DNA of 64,000 nucleotides from CAVQHY01 sp963712465 (GCA_963712465.1 CAVQHY010000005.1:372001-436000), one strand, 5' to 3'. Counted from the first letter of the stretch, positions 25,810 through 34,455 are shown. The notes: generated by a model not told the origin, from the sequence alone. Numbers and translations are program-made.

Positions 25810-26298
25810 TCAGTCGGCGGCCCGGTCGGCCGGAAGCGCCGATCTGTGCGGCGCGGCCGGTCGCAGGAGCACCACGACCAGCAGCAAGGCGAGCGCGAGG
25901 AAGATCGAGACGTCGGCGAGGTTGAACGCCTTCTCGCCGTCGCGGCTGACGAAGTCGGTCACGTAGCCGAGCCTGATCCGGTCGACGAGGTTCCCGAGCC
26001 CGCCCCCGACGATCAGTCCGAAGCCAACGGCGATCGCCGGCCGCGCGTCGCGCCGGCGCGCGAAGAAGAGGAGAAAGCCTGCGACCGCAACGGTCGTCAG
26101 GACGGCCATGAGCACGGCGCTCCCCTGGAAATGGCCGCCGAAGGTGCCGCTGTTGCGAACGTGGTGGATCGAGAACGGCCCGGCTCCGGCTGCGGTGTCG
26201 CCCAGCTCGACGGTTGACCGGATGACCGCCTTGGTCGCCTGATCGGCCGCGAGCACGACGCCGGCCACGGCCACGAGGATCGTCCAGCGGACAGGCAT
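25810..26298 (-). CDS. lspA: Lipoprotein signal peptidase
   Basis: A 162-residue type II signal peptidase that cleaves prolipoproteins in the membrane. It has four membrane segments, the DQATKAVI motif, HVRNSGTFGGHFQG, and the two catalytic Asp regions GGGLGNLVDRIRLGYVTDF and FNLADVSIF. ATG 26298 was preferred over GTG 26301 because a TATTGT box ends 7 nt upstream of it. It stands alone, away from the usual ileS or rluD neighbours. Confidence 0.95.
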   Translation of the reverse strand: MPVRWTILVAVAGVVLAADQATKAVIRSTVELGDTAAGAGPFSIHHVRNSGTFGGHFQGSAVLMAVLTTVAVAGFLLFFARRRDARPAIAVGFGLIVGGGLGNLVDRIRLGYVTDFVSRDGEKAFNLADVSIFLALALLLVVVLLRPAAPHRSALPADRAAD

Positions 26299-26305
26299 CA
26301 CCCCA

Positions 26306-26311
26306 ACAATA
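26306..26311 (-). promoter_or_regulatory. -10 box TATTGT, leaderless start of lspA
   Basis: On the minus strand TATTGT is followed by 7 nt and then ATG 26298. Confidence 0.6.
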
Positions 26312-26371
26312 GGTGGCGTCGCGCCCAGGCGGGTGGGTCTTCCATGGGGGGTGAATGGTGGGGGTGCAACT

Positions 26372-27058
26372 TCAGCTCGAGAGCAGGTAGGCGGTCAGGA
26401 AGCCGGCGACTGTCGCGAGGGCGACCCAGCGGCCCCCTTCGCGGTACGCCTCGGGCATGATCGTCGACGCCAGCACGGCGGTAACCGCCCCACCGGCGAA
26501 CGCGAGGACGAAGCCGCGGATCGCCCCCGAGACGTCGTCGAGGGCGAGATAGCCGAGCGGCACCATCACGCCCGTCGCCACGGCCGCAAGCGTCCAGACC
26601 CCGAGCACGCGACGGGGCGACTCGGTCTCGAGCATCTCGGAGGCTCCGCCGAGCGCCTCCGGAAGGTTGCCGGCGACGATCGCCGCCGCGAGGGCGAGGC
26701 CGCCGGTCTCTCCGCCGATCGCGAGCGTCCCGCCGAGTGCGATGTTCTCGGGGATCCCGTCGAGCAGGACTCCGAGCAGCAGACCGATCCCTGCGGCGCC
26801 GAGCCGTCGCTCGAGCAGCGTGTCGAGCGAGAGGTACACGAGCGCTCCCCCGAAGAGCCCGACGCCGACGACCGCCGTGGTTGCCGTGCTGTCGGCCTCC
26901 TCGACGAGCTCGAAGGCGAGCGCGGACATCATCGCGCCACTCGCGAACCCGAGCACGACCGCGAGGAGGTGCTCGCTCGGCTCGTGCGCGAGCGCGACGA
27001 GCGCGCCCGCGACCAGCGGCACGGCAACGATGATGCCGTAGAGGATCGCCTCGCCCAC
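26372..27058 (-). CDS. ZIP-family metal transporter
   Basis: A 228-residue membrane protein with about eight hydrophobic segments, of the ZIP (zinc/iron permease) family that imports divalent metals. Metal-site helices are seen as LLDGIPENIALGGTLA near residue 99 and AAIVAGNLPEALGGAS near 128. The classical HS motif is replaced by DGIPEN, as in many prokaryotic ZIPs. GTG 27058 lies 9 nt after a TATGGT box. The 73 bp between it and lspA are G-rich. Confidence 0.88.
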   Translation of the reverse strand: MGEAILYGIIVAVPLVAGALVALAHEPSEHLLAVVLGFASGAMMSALAFELVEEADSTATTAVVGVGLFGGALVYLSLDTLLERRLGAAGIGLLLGVLLDGIPENIALGGTLAIGGETGGLALAAAIVAGNLPEALGGASEMLETESPRRVLGVWTLAAVATGVMVPLGYLALDDVSGAIRGFVLAFAGGAVTAVLASTIMPEAYREGGRWVALATVAGFLTAYLLSS

Positions 27059-27067
27059 GACAGCTCG

Positions 27068-27073
27068 ACCATA
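27068..27073 (-). promoter_or_regulatory. -10 box TATGGT, leaderless start of the ZIP gene
   Basis: TATGGT on the minus strand is followed by 9 nt and then GTG 27058. Confidence 0.5.
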
Positions 27074-27147
27074 ACGGCACGGTCCGATGTCGACGACTGT
27101 GCGATCCGCGGTGGAATGTTCGTCACGCTCTTGCCCGAAAGGACAGC

Positions 27148-27176
27148 TTGGAGCGGGCGGCAGGCGCTGCTAGCGT
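27148..27176 (+). promoter_or_regulatory. Promoter TTGGAG-17 bp-TAGCGT of the orphan response regulator
   Basis: A -35-like TTGGAG (27148-27153) stands exactly 17 bp before TAGCGT (27171-27176), which ends 7 nt before ATG 27184. This is one of the few leaderless starts here with a credible -35. Confidence 0.6.
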
Positions 27177-27183
27177 CGTCGTC

Positions 27184-27888
27184 ATGCCAGGCGAGGCGGT
27201 GCTCGTCGTCGACGAAGAGGAGGCCGAACGGCGCTTCCTCGCGCAGCAGCTCGCCGACGACGGCTTCGAGGTGCTGGCAGCGGGCCGGGGCCTCGAGGCG
27301 CTCGACCTCGTCGAGAACGCGCGGCCCGACATCGTCCTCCTCGACGCTGTGCTGCCCGACGGCTCGGGCTTCGAGCTGTGCCGGCGCCTGCGGGAGGGCG
27401 AGCCGGGCCGCGCCTGGAACCGGGACGTGCCCGTGATCATGGTCAGCGGGCGCGCCGATCCGGCGGATCGGGTGCGAGGCTTCGCCCGCGGGGCCGACGA
27501 CTACGTCACGAGGCCGTACATGTACGCGGAGCTGCTCGCCCGCGTGCGCGCCGTGCTGCGGCGCGCGACCGGCCCGCGCCGGACTCGCGTCTGCGTGGCC
27601 GACCTCGAGATCGACCCGGCCGCGCGCACGGTCACGGTCGCGGGGGAGGCCGTCCACCTGTCCGCGAAGGAGTACGACCTCCTGGTCGCGCTCGCCGAGG
27701 AGCCGGAGCGCGTCTACCGCAAGGAGGAGCTGCTCCGGGACGTATGGGGCTTCCGCTCGCTGGGCCGGACGCGGACGCTCGACTCGCACGCGAGCCGCCT
27801 TCGCCGCAAGCTCAACCGCGACGAGGAGGCGACGTACGTCCTGAACGTGTGGGGCGTCGGCTATAGGCTCGTCGCACCGCGCCTGTAG
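27184..27888 (+). CDS. Orphan OmpR-family response regulator with altered switch residue
   Basis: A 234-residue receiver plus winged-helix protein. The acidic patch (VVDEEEAE) and the phospho-acceptor Asp (VLLDAVLPDGSG) are present, but the conserved Lys after DDYVT is Arg (DDYVTRPYMYAEL). The Ser in MVSGRAD takes the switch Thr position. The DNA-binding domain is complete (SAKEYDLLVALAEEPERVYR, DSHASRLRRKLNRD, NVWGVGYRL). No histidine kinase gene is adjacent, so it either uses a distant kinase or acts without phosphorylation. Confidence 0.9.
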   Translation: MPGEAVLVVDEEEAERRFLAQQLADDGFEVLAAGRGLEALDLVENARPDIVLLDAVLPDGSGFELCRRLREGEPGRAWNRDVPVIMVSGRADPADRVRGFARGADDYVTRPYMYAELLARVRAVLRRATGPRRTRVCVADLEIDPAARTVTVAGEAVHLSAKEYDLLVALAEEPERVYRKEELLRDVWGFRSLGRTRTLDSHASRLRRKLNRDEEATYVLNVWGVGYRLVAPRL

Positions 27889-27990
27889 AGCTGTCTCGCC
27901 GGGAATCCGGGCTCGATTGCGCCACAGAGCCTGCACGCCGAGACCACGACGAAGCGTGCGGATCGCATTTCAAGACCGACCCTCGATGTC

Positions 27991-27996
27991 TATCGT
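27991..27996 (+). promoter_or_regulatory. -10 box TATCGT, leaderless start of the acetyltransferase gene
   Basis: TATCGT ends 7 nt before GTG 28004 and favours that start over ATG 27986, which lies upstream of the box. Confidence 0.55.
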
Positions 27997-28003
27997 GCGC
28001 CGC

Positions 28004-28462
28004 GTGACGTGGCTTCCCGAAGAGTTCAGCCATCCGGAGCGCCTTGATCTCCCGACCGGCCACCACCTGCGCCCGATCCGGGAGGACGACGTCGAGATCG
28101 ACTACCCCGCCGTCATGGGCTCCCGTGAGCGGTTGTGGGCGAAGTACGGTGCGGCGTGGGGGTGGCCGCCCGCCACGATGACCTACGAGGCGGACCGGGA
28201 GGACCTCGCCCGGCACGAGGCGGAGATAGCGGCTCAGGAGACGTTCAACTACGCCGTGCTCGACGAGGGCGAGGCCGAACTTCTCGGCTGCGTCTATATC
28301 GATCCACCCGACGAGAGCTCCCCGCCGGGGTGCGACGCCGTCGCGTCCTGGTGGGTGGTCGACGAGGCCATCGGCACCGATCTGGAGCGGGCGCTCGACG
28401 ACTTCGTGCCGCGCTGGCTGGCCGAGACCTGGGGGTTCGGATCGGTTTACTACTTCCCGTGA
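28004..28462 (+). CDS. GNAT-type N-acetyltransferase family protein
   Basis: A 152-residue protein of a small GNAT-like family often found in Actinobacteria. It starts TWLPEEFSHPERLDLPTGHH followed by LRPIREDDVEIDYPAVMGSR, and carries WGWPPATMTYEADREDLARH and LLGCVYIDPP. The usual acetyl-CoA loop (Q/RxxGxG/A) is not evident; WWVVDEAIGTDLERALDDFV lies at that position. The substrate is unknown. ATG 27986 would add six residues. Confidence 0.8.
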   Translation: MTWLPEEFSHPERLDLPTGHHLRPIREDDVEIDYPAVMGSRERLWAKYGAAWGWPPATMTYEADREDLARHEAEIAAQETFNYAVLDEGEAELLGCVYIDPPDESSPPGCDAVASWWVVDEAIGTDLERALDDFVPRWLAETWGFGSVYYFP

Positions 28463-28513
28463 TCCCTCACGACTCCAGGTCGTTCGACGAGACCGCTGCT
28501 ACGCCAGCACTTC

Positions 28514-28530
28514 GACCGGGTCGCCCGGTC
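28514..28530. terminator. Short bidirectional hairpin between convergent genes
   Basis: GACCGGG-TCG-CCCGGTC forms a 7-bp stem with a 3-nt loop in the 92-bp gap between the acetyltransferase and the convergent flavin monooxygenase. It has no U-run, as is common in high-GC genomes. The remainder of the gap shows nothing further. Confidence 0.45.
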
Positions 28531-28554
28531 ACACCGTTCCCTCGATGAGGACGG

Positions 28555-29796
28555 TCAGTGGCCGCTGCCGGCCAGATGGCCGGCGACGTACTCCGCGTCC
28601 TCGCCTACTCCGAGAAACAGTGCCGACTTGCGCTTGTGCAGCCAGTGGAGTCCGAGGAAGTAGAGGCCGGGAGCTGCGGTCACGCCGCGGGTCTGGCGGG
28701 GCCAGCCGTCGCGGTCGAAGATGGCCATCCGGATCCAGCGGAAGTCGGGTTCGTAGCCGTTGGCCCAAAGGACGCTCGTGATGTCCGCCGAGCGAAGGTC
28801 GAGCCTCGTCGTCGAGTGCACCGCCGCCGGATCGTCGCGTCCGGCATCGATGTCCCGGTCCGCGTCGAGCACGTCGAGCCGGGTGGCCGCGACGTGGTCG
28901 TCGACCTGCCGCTTGAACTGCACCGCGAACTCGTCCGCTTTGGCCAGGGCCTCCTCCAGGCCGGGTCGGACGACGATCTCGTGCCCGTCGATCGCGTCGA
29001 CGCGGCCGATCAGGACGACGCCCAGCCGGGCGAGCGTGCGGGGGTGGCACTCGTGGCCTCCGTCGTTGCCGGACAGGCTCTGATTGCAGGCGAGTCTCGT
29101 CTCGCTCGCCGAGGCGAGCGAGTTGACGGTCTGATCCATCAGTCCAAGGTCGGTCGCCCAGCGAATGAAGTCGCGCCCCCGGTAGCGACGCGGCGACCAT
29201 GGACAGCTCCCGACCGAGAGGTAGACCTGCCGGCCGCTACGGGCCAGCTCTTCCGCGATCTGACAGCCCGACGAGCCGCTCCCGACGACGAGGACGGCAC
29301 CGGCCGGAAGCTGGGCGGGCCGCAGGTACTCGCTCGCGTGAAGCTGAAGGATCTCTGTGGCCATCTGGCGAGAGAGCGATGTCGTCCTCGGCCGCTGGAA
29401 CGCCCCGGTTGCCACCACGACGTTCCTAGCGATGAGGGAGCCGGCCGACGTCTCGAGCCGATAGTCGCCGTCCGGACTCTGCTCGAGCGATTCGACTGAT
29501 ACGCCGCACCGAACCGGCGCCTGCGTCCCGCTCGCGTACCGCTCGATATGGGCCACCACGTCGTCGCGCGGCATGAACGCATCCGGATCGTCTCCGGCGT
29601 AGTCGTAACCGGGCAACCGAAGCGCCCAGTTGGGGGTGTTTAGATAGAAGCCGTCCCAACGCTGAGTTCGCCACGACTCCGCCAGCCGTCCCCGCTCGAG
29701 GACGAGATGGTCGCGGTGGTGCGCCGTCAGGTGGTAGCTCGCGCAGAGGCCGGCCTGTCCACCCCCGATCACCACCGTCTCCGCGCGCTCGCCCAA
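28555..29796 (-). CDS. Flavin-containing monooxygenase-like oxidoreductase
   Basis: A 413-residue FAD/NAD(P)-dependent oxidoreductase of the CzcO/FMO-like group. The FAD Rossmann motif VVIGGGQAGLCASYHL is at residues 8-23 and the NAD(P) motif VVGSGSSGCQIAEELARSGR near 172. WDGFYLNTPNWALRLPGYDY is typical of the group. TTG 29796 has GGGGAGG seven bases upstream, matching family starts. It follows the SAF-domain gene by 18 bp on the same strand and is likely in its operon. The substrate is unknown. Confidence 0.87.
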   Translation of the reverse strand: MGERAETVVIGGGQAGLCASYHLTAHHRDHLVLERGRLAESWRTQRWDGFYLNTPNWALRLPGYDYAGDDPDAFMPRDDVVAHIERYASGTQAPVRCGVSVESLEQSPDGDYRLETSAGSLIARNVVVATGAFQRPRTTSLSRQMATEILQLHASEYLRPAQLPAGAVLVVGSGSSGCQIAEELARSGRQVYLSVGSCPWSPRRYRGRDFIRWATDLGLMDQTVNSLASASETRLACNQSLSGNDGGHECHPRTLARLGVVLIGRVDAIDGHEIVVRPGLEEALAKADEFAVQFKRQVDDHVAATRLDVLDADRDIDAGRDDPAAVHSTTRLDLRSADITSVLWANGYEPDFRWIRMAIFDRDGWPRQTRGVTAAPGLYFLGLHWLHKRKSALFLGVGEDAEYVAGHLAGSGH

Positions 29797-29814
29797 TCCG
29801 TGCCTCCCCGAACG

Positions 29815-31125
29815 TTAACCGGCCTCTTGCGGAGGGAGAAGCCGGCTCTCGAGCTCGCGTCTGAGCTGCGCGGCCCGGGTCTCGGGGAGCGTCTCGACGT
29901 CGGCGCGGCGCAGGCGACCGCCCGCCGCGATGGGGCTTACGAGGCGGACGCCGCGGGCGAGGCCGATCGGGAGCAGGCCGGCTCCCGTCGAGTCGGGCGC
30001 GGGGACGAGCTCGCCGTAGACCGTCGTGCCGCCCTCGCCGTCGAGGGTCTCCCCGGGTTCGAGGTCGCGCTTCGCCGTCGCGACGACGTCGGCCTGGAAG
30101 CCGGTCGGAGAGCCGGTCGGCTCGCCGAGCAGGGCCGCGCTGAGGACGCTCACCGTCGTCTCGAGCCCGATCAGGTGGTACGGGCGGTAGAGGGCGCCGT
30201 AGCGACCGGACGGATCGGTCCGGACGCCGTAGTCGGCCAGGCGGCGCGACGCCGACTCGCTCCCCGGGTCGAACGTGACGAAGACGCCCCAGCGAAGGTC
30301 GCCCGTAACGGGCGTTCCGTCAGGCGCGAGGCTCGAGACGACCTCGACCGTCCCCGCCCGGGAGAGCGTCCCGCCCGCCTCGGCCGGGACGCACACGCGC
30401 GCGAGGTCACCGGCACCGCACGGCGGGAAGCGCAGACCTTCCGTCTGCGGCTCGAGCCCCGTCGCGTTGCAGACGGCCGCCATCTCGATCGCCGACTTCG
30501 TTCCATCCAGGAAGGAGGTGAACATGCGCGCGCTGAAGCCGCCCGCCGCGACCTGCTCGTCCGTGAGGCCGTAGTGCTCCCACACGTCGTCGGGCGTGAC
30601 CGCGTGGTAGGTGGGGAGGTGCTTGGTCCCCTTGCCCGCGCAGACGACGTCGAAGCCGCATGTCCGCGCCCAGTCGACGAGCTCGCAGACGAGCGCCGGC
30701 TGGTCGCCGTAGGCGAGGCCGTAGACGACGCCGGCTGCTCGCGCGCGCTCGGCGAGGAGCGGCCCGACGAGCGCGTCGGCCTCGACCGTGACCATGACGA
30801 CGTGGACGCCGCGCTCGAACGCGGCGAGAGCGTGGGCACAGCCGGCCTCGGGCGATCCGGTCGCCTCGACCAGCACGTCCACGCCGGCGTCCAGCAGCTC
30901 GTGGATCCCGTCGCAGGCACCCGCCTCCGGGAGCCCGGCGAGGCGAAGCGCCGCGCGGGAGCGATCGGCATCGAGATCCACGACGGCAACGACCTCGACC
31001 GCCTCCAGCCGCGCCGCCTGGGTGAGCACCATCGTTCCGAACACTCCCGCGCCCGCGAGCCCGAGGCGAAGCGGCCCCTCGCCGGCGGCCCGGGCCGCGA
31101 GGAGCTCGAGGAGACGGCCTCGCAT
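29815..31125 (-). CDS. NAD(P)-dependent oxidoreductase with SAF domain
   Basis: A 436-residue homoserine-dehydrogenase-like protein. The Rossmann N-terminus is LRLGLAGAGVFGTMVLTQAA near residue 19, followed by DVLVEATGSPEAG. The middle domain contains CAGKGTKHLPTYHAVTPDDV, and a C-terminal SAF domain lies near residues 345-410 (KRDLEPGETLDGEGG). Members of this group occur near sugar or polyol-phosphate and antifreeze-like genes; the reaction is unproved. ATG 31125 lies 8 nt after a TAGGAT box, which supports this start. Confidence 0.82.
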   Translation of the reverse strand: MRGRLLELLAARAAGEGPLRLGLAGAGVFGTMVLTQAARLEAVEVVAVVDLDADRSRAALRLAGLPEAGACDGIHELLDAGVDVLVEATGSPEAGCAHALAAFERGVHVVMVTVEADALVGPLLAERARAAGVVYGLAYGDQPALVCELVDWARTCGFDVVCAGKGTKHLPTYHAVTPDDVWEHYGLTDEQVAAGGFSARMFTSFLDGTKSAIEMAAVCNATGLEPQTEGLRFPPCGAGDLARVCVPAEAGGTLSRAGTVEVVSSLAPDGTPVTGDLRWGVFVTFDPGSESASRRLADYGVRTDPSGRYGALYRPYHLIGLETTVSVLSAALLGEPTGSPTGFQADVVATAKRDLEPGETLDGEGGTTVYGELVPAPDSTGAGLLPIGLARGVRLVSPIAAGGRLRRADVETLPETRAAQLRRELESRLLPPQEAG

Positions 31126-31133
31126 GGCGCGCG

Positions 31134-31139
31134 ATCCTA
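31134..31139 (-). promoter_or_regulatory. -10 box TAGGAT, leaderless start of the SAF-domain gene
   Basis: TAGGAT on the minus strand is followed by 8 nt and then ATG 31125. Confidence 0.6.
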
Positions 31140-31173
31140 TCCCGTCGCTCCCGACCGCCGGACTGCCGGGTAG

Positions 31174-31179
31174 TAGCGT
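31174..31179 (+). promoter_or_regulatory. -10 box TAGCGT, leaderless start of the protoporphyrinogen oxidase gene
   Basis: TAGCGT ends 7 nt before ATG 31187. It faces away from the TAGGAT box 35 bp to its left, so this 61-bp gap holds two back-to-back promoters. Confidence 0.6.
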
Positions 31180-31186
31180 TCGCCCG

Positions 31187-32521
31187 ATGCGGCTCGCCGT
31201 CGTCGGGGGAGGCATGGCCGGGCTCGCCGCCGCCTGGGAGGCCGAGCGGATCGCCGAGCGCGACGGGCTCGGGCTCGACGTGACCCTGCTCGAGGCGTCT
31301 GACCGTCTCGGCGGCAAGGTCTCGACGGTGCGTGAGGACGGCGTCGTCATCGAGGCCGGTGCCGACGCGATCGTGCGCTACAAGCCGTGGGCGCTCGAGC
31401 TCGCGTGTGACCTCGAGCTCGCGCCGATTCCGACGCTGCCCGCGTCGCCCGCGGCGTGCATCGTCCGCGGGGGTCGAGCCCGGGCGCTCCCGGCGGGTCT
31501 CAACGTCGTCATTCCCTCGGATCTCCGCGAGCTCGTCCGCTCGCCGCTCCTCTCCGCGCGGGGCAAGGCGAGGGCGCTCGGAGACCTCGTGCTTCCGCGT
31601 GGGTCGGGCCTCGACGAGCCGTTCGGCGCGTTCGTCGAGCGGCGGCTCGGCCGCGAGGTCTGGGACGCTCTCGCGGCCCCGCTGACCGGTGGGATCTACG
31701 GCGGCGACGCGTACGACCTCTCGACGGAGTCCGCGTTTCCGCAGCTTCGCGAGCTTGAGCGGCGGCATCGCAGCCTGATCCTCGGCTCCCGCGCCGTCCT
31801 GCGCGGGCGCGCCTCGAGCCGTGACGGGGGGGCCGGCCTCTTCGCGTCGTTCGCCGGCGGCCTGGGCACGCTTCCCGAGGCCGTCGTCGCCGCCCTGTCG
31901 CGCACCGAGATCCGCCTCGAGACCGAGGTCGAACGCATCGAGGAGCTCGAAGCGGACGCCGCCGTGGTCGCTGTGCCCGCGCACCGCGCGGCCACAATCC
32001 TCGTGGAAGCCGTGCCGGAAGCGGCCGCTGTCCTCGCGACGATTCCGTACGCTGACGCGCCGACGGTCACCCTCGCCTTCGCGGCGGACGGGTTTCCCCG
32101 CCGCTCCGGCCACGGCGTGCTGTTCGCCGAGGGCGAGGGACACGGCGTGCGCGGCCTCACGTGGATCGACCGCAAATGGCCGGACCGCGCACCCGCGGAC
32201 ACGTGCCTGGTGCGGGCGTTCGTCGCGGGCAACGAGCCGGGCCGATCCGACGACGACCTCGTCGATCTCGCGCTCGCGGCGCTCCAACGGCTGCTCGGGC
32301 CGCTCCCCGCTCCTACGCGCACCTGGGTCTTCCCCTGGCCGCTCGGACTGCCGCGCTACACCGTCGGCCATCCCGACCGGATGCGGGCGCTCGACGCGGC
32401 GCTCACGAGGGCCCCGCAGGTGCAGCTCGCCGGCGCCGGATACCGGGGCGTGGGCGTCCCGGACGTCGTCCGCGACGGTCGCGACGCCGCCCGGCGGGCG
32501 GTTCGCTTCCTGGTCTCCTGA
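31187..32521 (+). CDS. Protoporphyrinogen/coproporphyrinogen oxidase, HemY type
   Basis: A 444-residue FAD-dependent oxidase of porphyrin synthesis. It begins with the dinucleotide fold LAVVGGGMAGLAAAWEAER and carries LEASDRLGGKVST, APLTGGIYGGDAYDLSTESA near residue 166 and GHGVRGLTWIDRKWPDRAP. The C-terminus has the FAD-contact segment LAGAGYRGVGVPDVVRDGRD. Actinobacterial enzymes of this type usually act on coproporphyrinogen III; the sequence alone does not decide. No other haem genes are adjacent. Confidence 0.9.
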   Translation: MRLAVVGGGMAGLAAAWEAERIAERDGLGLDVTLLEASDRLGGKVSTVREDGVVIEAGADAIVRYKPWALELACDLELAPIPTLPASPAACIVRGGRARALPAGLNVVIPSDLRELVRSPLLSARGKARALGDLVLPRGSGLDEPFGAFVERRLGREVWDALAAPLTGGIYGGDAYDLSTESAFPQLRELERRHRSLILGSRAVLRGRASSRDGGAGLFASFAGGLGTLPEAVVAALSRTEIRLETEVERIEELEADAAVVAVPAHRAATILVEAVPEAAAVLATIPYADAPTVTLAFAADGFPRRSGHGVLFAEGEGHGVRGLTWIDRKWPDRAPADTCLVRAFVAGNEPGRSDDDLVDLALAALQRLLGPLPAPTRTWVFPWPLGLPRYTVGHPDRMRALDAALTRAPQVQLAGAGYRGVGVPDVVRDGRDAARRAVRFLVS

Positions 32522-32557
32522 TCCACGGGACCGGCGCAGACGCCGTCGAGCTTCTGG

Positions 32558-32563
32558 TACCGT
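32558..32563 (+). promoter_or_regulatory. -10 box TACCGT before a TTG start
   Basis: TACCGT ends 7 nt before TTG 32571, the same geometry as the other leaderless starts here. It supports TTG 32571 over ATG 32631. Confidence 0.55.
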
Positions 32564-32570
32564 CCCGCGC

Positions 32571-33104
32571 TTGTCCGCCGGCCAGAAAACGAAAAAGACA
32601 CCTGAGCAGGTCTTTTACCCCTTTCGGGGGATGCTCGCGACCATCGCTGTCCTGGTCGTGCTCGCGGTCATCGTCACCCCGGCTGCCGCGTCCCGCCCGA
32701 TGGTGCGCATGTACGGATTCGCGCTGCCGGACCCGCTCGGGCTCGCCGCGGCCGGGGTCGTGCTCCCCCGGTGCGACGGGACCAGGGTCGAGCGGATGCT
32801 CGCGGCGCTCGCGGAGGGCGAGGATCGCGGCCTCGGGCTGACCGAGAACCCCGCCGTCGACCCCGTCGACCACGCTCACTCCGGGGGGTCGCTCCATTAC
32901 CAGGAGCTTCGCCCGGGCCTCGGGCGGGCTGTGGACGTCTACGGCACCCCGGGTCAGCTGGCGTCGTACACGCGGTGGGCGCTCGGCTGCTTCGGAGTCC
33001 CCGGCCTGACCGAGCTGTTCTACGATCCGCTCGGCGGCTGGGCCGACGGGCACGACCTCGGGCCGATCGGAGGGCACTCCGACCACGTCCATATCGGCTT
33101 CTAG
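32571..33104 (+). CDS. Membrane-anchored M15-like (D-Ala carboxypeptidase-type) protein
   Basis: A 177-residue protein with a short Lys-rich cytoplasmic start (SAGQKTKKTPEQVFYPFRG), one membrane segment or signal anchor (MLATIAVLVVLAVIVTPAA) and an exported domain. The ending has two clusters typical of M15-like zinc peptidases: a His then Asp in LHYQELRPGLGRAVDVYG near residue 113, and GGHSDHVHIGF at the C-terminus (HxH). A role in peptidoglycan trimming is an inference. ATG 32631 is the alternative start; I chose TTG 32571 because of the -10 box 7 nt before it. Confidence 0.65.
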   Translation: MSAGQKTKKTPEQVFYPFRGMLATIAVLVVLAVIVTPAAASRPMVRMYGFALPDPLGLAAAGVVLPRCDGTRVERMLAALAEGEDRGLGLTENPAVDPVDHAHSGGSLHYQELRPGLGRAVDVYGTPGQLASYTRWALGCFGVPGLTELFYDPLGGWADGHDLGPIGGHSDHVHIGF

Positions 33105-34022
33105 CTAGGCAAGCTCCCCTGGGCTGTTCTCGACCCAGTCCCGGGTGAGGAAGAGCCAGAACGCTAGCCCTGCGAAGCGGCCGTAGCGGCGAAAGCGCCG
33201 GGCGATCGTCGTGTCCTTGACGATCTTGCGTCCGGTGAGCCGCGCGTACTTCGGGCGTGTCCACGAGTCGAGCACGAGCCGCGAGTAGCGTCCGAGCATC
33301 ATCATCACGTGCGCCGCCGCGTACGGGCCCACGCCGGGAAGCTCGAGCAGGCGGCGCTCGACCTCGTCGTCGGCGATCGTGGCGTCGTTGAGCTGCTCGA
33401 GGTCGAGCTCTCCACCCGCGACGGCCTCGGAGAGATCCTGCAGGTAGCGGCCCCGGTAACCGGCGCGGACGACGTCGCGGTACAAGTCGTCGCCGGCGCC
33501 GGCCATCGCCTCGGGGGTGGGGAACGCCTGCCGGCCGCCCGGCGCCGTCGCGCCGAGGCTCGCGACCAGCGCTCCCACCATCCGCTCGGTCGCCGACCAG
33601 GCGCAGTTGGTCGTGCAGATCGTCTTGACCACGTCCTCGAACACGGTCGGGCTGCGGATCAGACGGCCCGCGCCTGCGGCCGCCCAGGCGAGGTCGGGGT
33701 CCTCCGCGACCAGGGCGTAGAGGTCGGACAGGTCGTCGCCGAGGCGCAGGACGTGCGCCGCGGCCTCGACGATCTCGCCCGTCGCGCGCTTGCCCGGCCG
33801 CACACCTGCCGTCTGCACGGCGGCATGGCCGGGGCGGCCGGATGTGATCGTCAGCGTCCGCGCGCCGCCGGACAGGGCGAGGGTGACGTCGAGGGAGCGC
33901 GCGTTCTGGTCGATCCGCATCGGCGGCAGGTCGACCAGGCCGTGCGAGTTGATCGTCCGCCAGAGGTCGACTGGCTCGCCGCCGGCGCCGCGAAGCGGGA
34001 GCTCGATCCCTGCCGCCTTCAC
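33105..34022 (-). CDS. HhH-GPD DNA glycosylase (AlkA/OGG1 type)
   Basis: A 305-residue base-excision glycosylase of the helix-hairpin-helix superfamily. The hairpin and catalytic Asp are in ELPGVGPYAAAHVMMMLGRY, then SRLVLDSWTRPKYARLTG. An upstream KTICTTNCAWSATERMVGAL helix aligns with 3-methyladenine and 8-oxoguanine glycosylases. GTG 34022 was preferred because it overlaps the cupin stop by 4 bp (GTGA); an ATG at 34040 would give a longer overlap. The Asn-rich start (LWRTINSHGLVDLPPMRIDQ) is typical of the actinobacterial subgroup. Confidence 0.86.
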   Translation of the reverse strand: MKAAGIELPLRGAGGEPVDLWRTINSHGLVDLPPMRIDQNARSLDVTLALSGGARTLTITSGRPGHAAVQTAGVRPGKRATGEIVEAAAHVLRLGDDLSDLYALVAEDPDLAWAAAGAGRLIRSPTVFEDVVKTICTTNCAWSATERMVGALVASLGATAPGGRQAFPTPEAMAGAGDDLYRDVVRAGYRGRYLQDLSEAVAGGELDLEQLNDATIADDEVERRLLELPGVGPYAAAHVMMMLGRYSRLVLDSWTRPKYARLTGRKIVKDTTIARRFRRYGRFAGLAFWLFLTRDWVENSPGELA

Positions 34023-34420
34023 TCGTACTCGCGCTCCCACTCCGACACGGAGTACGCGACCCCCGGCTCGGCGCCGAACACGAGAATCGTCGTCCCCGCC
34101 TCGCGGGCAACGGCCCCTCGTCTGGCCTCGGGATCGGAGACGAAGACGAGCGTCCCGGCGGGCGCGTCCACCTCGTCGCCCTCGACCGTGAACGTCGCAT
34201 GGCCGCTCGCGACGAGGAAGAGCTCCTCGTGACCCGTGGCCGAGTCCTCGGCCTCCGTGTGGTCGACGATCACCGTTGCCCCGGCCTCGCGTGCCACGTA
34301 GGCGTTCGTGCCGAACGAGCCGATCGCGAAATGGCGTCGAATCGGCTTCCAGTCGGCGTCCGGGACGTAGTCCTGCGCTGCCGTCGGGATATCGGTCAGC
34401 GAGGCGGCGAGGTACTTCAC
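34019..34420 (-). CDS. Cupin-domain protein
   Basis: A 133-residue single cupin barrel. The core is HEELFLVASGHATFTVEGDE followed by VDAPAGTLVFVSDPEARRGA. The first metal-binding His-Glu motif is partly kept (GHEELF), so metal binding is uncertain. GTG 34420 has AAGGAG eight bases upstream. It is translationally coupled to the glycosylase behind it. Its role is unknown. Confidence 0.78.
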   Translation of the reverse strand: MKYLAASLTDIPTAAQDYVPDADWKPIRRHFAIGSFGTNAYVAREAGATVIVDHTEAEDSATGHEELFLVASGHATFTVEGDEVDAPAGTLVFVSDPEARRGAVAREAGTTILVFGAEPGVAYSVSEWEREYE

Positions 34421-34455
34421 GGCGGCTCCTTCGGTGGGGTCGGGGCCGTCGTACC

